From Lachnospiraceae bacterium (GTDB lineage Bacteria > Bacillota > Clostridia > Lachnospirales > Lachnospiraceae), in assembly GCA_024691065.1 (NCBI GenBank), contig JAILOA010000347.1:1-11010 (forward strand): a stretch of DNA of 11,010 bases, written 5' to 3'. Positions within the stretch are counted from its first letter, which is position 1. Every line of letters begins with the position of its first letter. Position numbers and translations under genes: made by a program. A model generated the notes under the pieces. That model had not been told where the DNA came from and did no database searches. It worked only from the letters and a program-made list of their open reading frames with translations. Positions 8,191 to 11,010 of the stretch are shown here, piece by piece.

Positions 8191-11010
8191 ATCAAATCCT
8201 ATTTTCTTTTCACCGACTCTTCCGATTTCATCGGTTGCGGTTATATTTGCCGTATAACTTGCACTCTTGCTAAAATTAATATCCTTTGAGATACTGATTT
8301 GAACTTTGATATCTGCAACTTCACTTATATCATCACTTACTTCCACATATTTCATAAGAGTGGATTTAATGCTCTCAAGCTTTTCGGAATCCGTATCTCC
8401 GTTTACATCACTTAAATCAATTACAATATTATTGTCGGTCACATTAATCTCAGGTGCTTCACTGTCAATATAATCAATCTCAAAACTATCCGTAGACTGA
8501 TTACCCGACTCATCCGTACCAACAACCCGGTAAAGTCCGTTCTTCTTAATTGTAAATGACACTTCCTCATCTTTTTCTACATTAATTTCCGTGCCACTGC
8601 AGGTAATTGTTCCTGCCTCATTCATGGAAACCTTTACATCTTTTTCTGTCTTAATCAGGGTTACCATCTGATCTACACCTGATATACTAAGCTCCGGAGC
8701 CTCGGTATCAAGCTCTACCGATACTGTAGTACTATTTTCAAGCTTAGCCATATTAATTGCGGTAATTCCGATTTCGGAGGTCTTTGTTACGTAAAATGTA
8801 GCGGTCTTTGTAAGCATTACATTCTCTCCGTCATCACACTCTTCTGCAGTTGTATCGCTTTCGGTAAATTTAAGTACAGGAGTATCAAGATCAATACTTA
8901 TATTGTCGCCATCCTCTGTATCTCCCGGTGATGTATAGGAAGATGCAGGCATCTTATCCTTTGCTGTTACAGTTACCTTGTAGGTATTATTTTCTTTTAT
9001 GTATTCCTTATCGACATCGATTAAAGGCTTACTTGAATCAACCTTTAGTGCCTTTGTTGAAACAGTGTATTCTGCCTTGCTTCCGTTTCCTGCCTCAGCC
9101 TTAAGCGTTACTGTAGTATTTTTATCAAATACAACAAATGCTTTCTTTCCTTCGGCATAGCACTTAATATCGGACTCATTGCCGTCTGTATCGTAAACTG
9201 TCAGCTTATTAAGTATCATATTAGCTTCAAGCGCAACGATTTGTTCCTGATTCCATCCCGGATTCTCAGGTGTTCTGCCGTCCTCTGTCTCGGACAAAAT
9301 AAGCGGTTCTCTTTCAACTGTAACATTCTTTGTGATTACATCCGCAATATTTCCGTTTTCATCCTTAAGTTTAAATGTAAATTTTCCGGACTGTGTAAAC
9401 AAGTGATAATATTCCTTTGTTCCGTCAGTCTTTTCGAGCACCTGTACGCCCTCTAAATCTCTAAATGTAACTCCGTCCTCAAGGTCTATATATGCCTTGG
9501 TCTGGGTAAGGCCACACTTAACATATCTGAGAGTTCCCGTAACATTGGCATCTTCTACGATATTATCAACGGTTATTGTCTTTGTTATTGTATTGCCGTT
9601 ATTATCGGACAGGGTTACCGTTGCTTTATCATTTCCGTTAAATATCAGTGCTAATGAATCCTCAGACTCCGGTTGCACATTTTTATTCTCGCTTTCAATC
9701 TTAGATATAATTACCGGATTAAAGCTTCCGTCACTTCCAAAGTCAACTGCCTTGATATTCGCAATTACTCTTGAAGTAGTATCCGGCTCGCTAAGCTTAA
9801 ATCCGTCCTCCGTTGCCTTATCGGTTACATTTAATATCTGCTCATCATTTTCAATATAATAATTGATACCGAATAAAACAGGTTTACTGTTATCTTCATT
9901 ATCGGCATCCTTTGCTTCGATCCAATCAACCTTGGCAACGGTTTCGGCGATCACTCCGTTTGCATATTTAACCTTAAATGCATAGCTTCCGTTCTTATAG
10001 AATGTATGAAGCTCACCATCCGCCGAAAGTATCTCTGCACCCTCAGGAATTGTAATCTTTGCATCTACAGGATCATATTTATTTGTATCATCGTTTTCAA
10101 GTGAGGTTCTGGAATATTCTATTTCGCATGGTTCGATATCATCATCAAAACCTTCTACATAATAAGTCATCTCCTGTGTGATATATTTTCCGTCCTCAAA
10201 ACCGGTATATACATTAATCTTAAAGGATGTATTGCAATTAACTACAGCCTCTGCATATTTATAAACCGTAACATCCTCTGCTGCCGAAGCATCAATTCCA
10301 TCCTTTTCCAATGCTTCCTTCATGCTTAATGTTCTAAGTGAATCATCGGTAGGTGTTATCTCATAACCATCCCCCTTCAGAGTCTCAAATGTCATACCGT
10401 AAGCATTCTTGTAACCGCTATCCATCTTAACGGTTATATAATCCAAATCATCATTACTCTTTTCAATATCAGGCATCCAGCTCTTATCAAATCCGGTGTA
10501 CTTAACTGTTGTTTCATCCTCGTTTCCTAAAAGATCCACATACTTGATTGAATATTTTCCGCCCTTATCGGTTAAGAAGCTCTTTGAAAGTTCAAATTCC
10601 GAATCCCCCTTGGCACTGTCCACTGCAAGAATCTTAAGTGGCTGGTTAAATACAACCTTTTGCTTGTTGGTATTTTCTACCTCCTTAAAGCTTATTATAT
10701 CCTCTGTAGCAGCCGGAACCTTATAACCAACGGTATAATAGGTATATACACCTGTTCCGTTTCCGAATCTGAATGTAATTACATAATTTTCATCATTATC
10801 CGTAGCAGGTAAAAGTATATTTGCTTTTACTGTATAATTATCATCATCTGCTGTCTCTGAACATACTACATTAACAACATTGTTATTCTTAACGCTGTCT
10901 CCGATTCCCGCATTGTTCCAGATATTGGAATAATCACCGTCATCGGTTATATTGTTAAGTTTCTTATATGTATCCGAACTCAAGGCATATTCTACCGAAA
11001 TATCATCTCC
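7897..11010 (-). CDS. Large Ig-like repeat surface protein, C-terminal part (5' end outside window)
   Basis: The frame is open from the right window edge to a TAG at 7899-7897, giving 1037 visible residues. A TTG at 10983 could be read as a start, but the frame continues upstream to the edge, no convincing Shine-Dalgarno site precedes it and no signal peptide follows, so the gene is partial. The protein is acidic and consists of about eight divergent beta-sandwich modules. Several end in a D/N-x-x-G-N turn, a beta strand and an Asp-containing linker before the next module, for example KVDWIEAKD near 9920 and IDYIDSEAPEI near 8460. This is the pattern of bacterial Ig-like domains. No catalytic motif, SLH domain, LPXTG motif or C-terminal hydrophobic helix is seen; the protein ends in MHIYHVVNN. 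It lies 20 bases upstream of the next gene, probably in the same operon. An extracellular structural or adhesive role is inferred; the ligand is unknown. Confidence 0.9.
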   Translation of the reverse strand, partial: GDDISVEYALSSDTYKKLNNITDDGDYSNIWNNAGIGDSVKNNNVVNVVCSETADDDNYTVKANILLPATDNDENYVITFRFGNGTGVYTYYTVGYKVPAATEDIISFKEVENTNKQKVVFNQPLKILAVDSAKGDSEFELSKSFLTDKGGKYSIKYVDLLGNEDETTVKYTGFDKSWMPDIEKSNDDLDYITVKMDSGYKNAYGMTFETLKGDGYEITPTDDSLRTLSMKEALEKDGIDASAAEDVTVYKYAEAVVNCNTSFKINVYTGFEDGKYITQEMTYYVEGFDDDIEPCEIEYSRTSLENDDTNKYDPVDAKITIPEGAEILSADGELHTFYKNGSYAFKVKYANGVIAETVAKVDWIEAKDADNEDNSKPVLFGINYYIENDEQILNVTDKATEDGFKLSEPDTTSRVIANIKAVDFGSDGSFNPVIISKIESENKNVQPESEDSLALIFNGNDKATVTLSDNNGNTITKTITVDNIVEDANVTGTLRYVKCGLTQTKAYIDLEDGVTFRDLEGVQVLEKTDGTKEYYHLFTQSGKFTFKLKDENGNIADVITKNVTVEREPLILSETEDGRTPENPGWNQEQIVALEANMILNKLTVYDTDGNESDIKCYAEGKKAFVVFDKNTTVTLKAEAGNGSKAEYTVSTKALKVDSSKPLIDVDKEYIKENNTYKVTVTAKDKMPASSYTSPGDTEDGDNISIDLDTPVLKFTESDTTAEECDDGENVMLTKTATFYVTKTSEIGITAINMAKLENSTTVSVELDTEAPELSISGVDQMVTLIKTEKDVKVSMNEAGTITCSGTEINVEKDEEVSFTIKKNGLYRVVGTDESGNQSTDSFEIDYIDSEAPEINVTDNNIVIDLSDVNGDTDSEKLESIKSTLMKYVEVSDDISEVADIKVQISISKDINFSKSASYTANITATDEIGRVGEKKIGFDLVTATAKTYPEIEGFGANGKALVKNKYVSFTTDELTFTNIPKGAKVYYAKGDYTGAQMKYKSTLLSGNTLEIDSQSTYTVMLRLKDKSMHIYHVVNN
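8190..10700 (-). repeat. Array of divergent Ig-like modules in the upstream protein
   Basis: About eight modules follow one another, with approximate boundaries at 10700, 10410, 9900, 9560, 9305, 9000, 8680, 8425 and 8190. Recurrent endings are KYSIKYVDLLGNEDE, YAFKVKYANGV, FTFKLKDENGNIADV and GLYRVVGTDESGNQS. Each is the penultimate strand plus turn of an Ig-like fold. Sequence between copies is very different, and no identical DNA repeat was seen. The last module (8400-8190) contains YTANITATDEIGRVGEKKI and resembles the DUF5011/cadherin-like family. The array is best read as an old stalk, not a recent tandem expansion. Confidence 0.6.

Noticed and set aside
9497..9859. A 120-codon open frame on the plus strand
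   Set aside because: It lies wholly opposite the upstream giant gene. The product is a low-complexity mix of Ser, Val, Leu and Ile with no domain, and no ribosome binding site is evident. It is a shadow of the minus-strand codons.
10981..10983. TTG at 10983 as the start of the upstream protein
   Set aside because: The frame stays open to the window edge. No good Shine-Dalgarno site precedes the TTG and no signal peptide follows it, so the true start must lie outside the window.

Overview
The window looks like part of a low-GC Gram-positive genome, most likely a Clostridia member close to Lachnospiraceae (Butyrivibrio or Roseburia type). The reasons are an AT-leaning base composition (judged by eye), a strong Shine-Dalgarno site, a Lys/Arg-rich Sec signal peptide ending in AKA, and surface-protein modules of a kind I remember from giant Lachnospiraceae proteins. 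The taxonomic call is an inference, since no marker gene is present.

All real coding capacity is on the minus strand, and two very large genes fill the window. Reading in the direction of transcription, the first (11010 down to 7897) is the C-terminal part of a large protein built from Ig-like beta-sandwich modules; its N-terminus lies outside the window. After its stop codon comes a gap of 20 bases (7896-7877) that holds a good ribosome binding site. The second gene starts at 7876 and stays open to base 1, giving at least 2625 residues with no stop codon in the window. It starts with a signal peptide, then a roughly 280-residue beta-rich N-terminal domain, an IPT/TIG-like domain, a Gly-rich non-Ig beta region, and then a long mixed array of FN3-like, Big_2-like, Ig-like, MBG-like and Clostridia-type Ig modules.

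The short spacing and shared direction point to one operon encoding two giant, acidic, secreted or surface proteins, perhaps adhesins or cell-surface stalks. No enzyme active site, SLH domain, sortase motif or C-terminal membrane helix is visible, so anchoring must come from outside the window (the unseen N-terminus of the first protein, the unseen C-terminus of the second) or from partners. I see no RNA gene, mobile element, CRISPR array, promoter or terminator. The plus strand holds only shadow reading frames.
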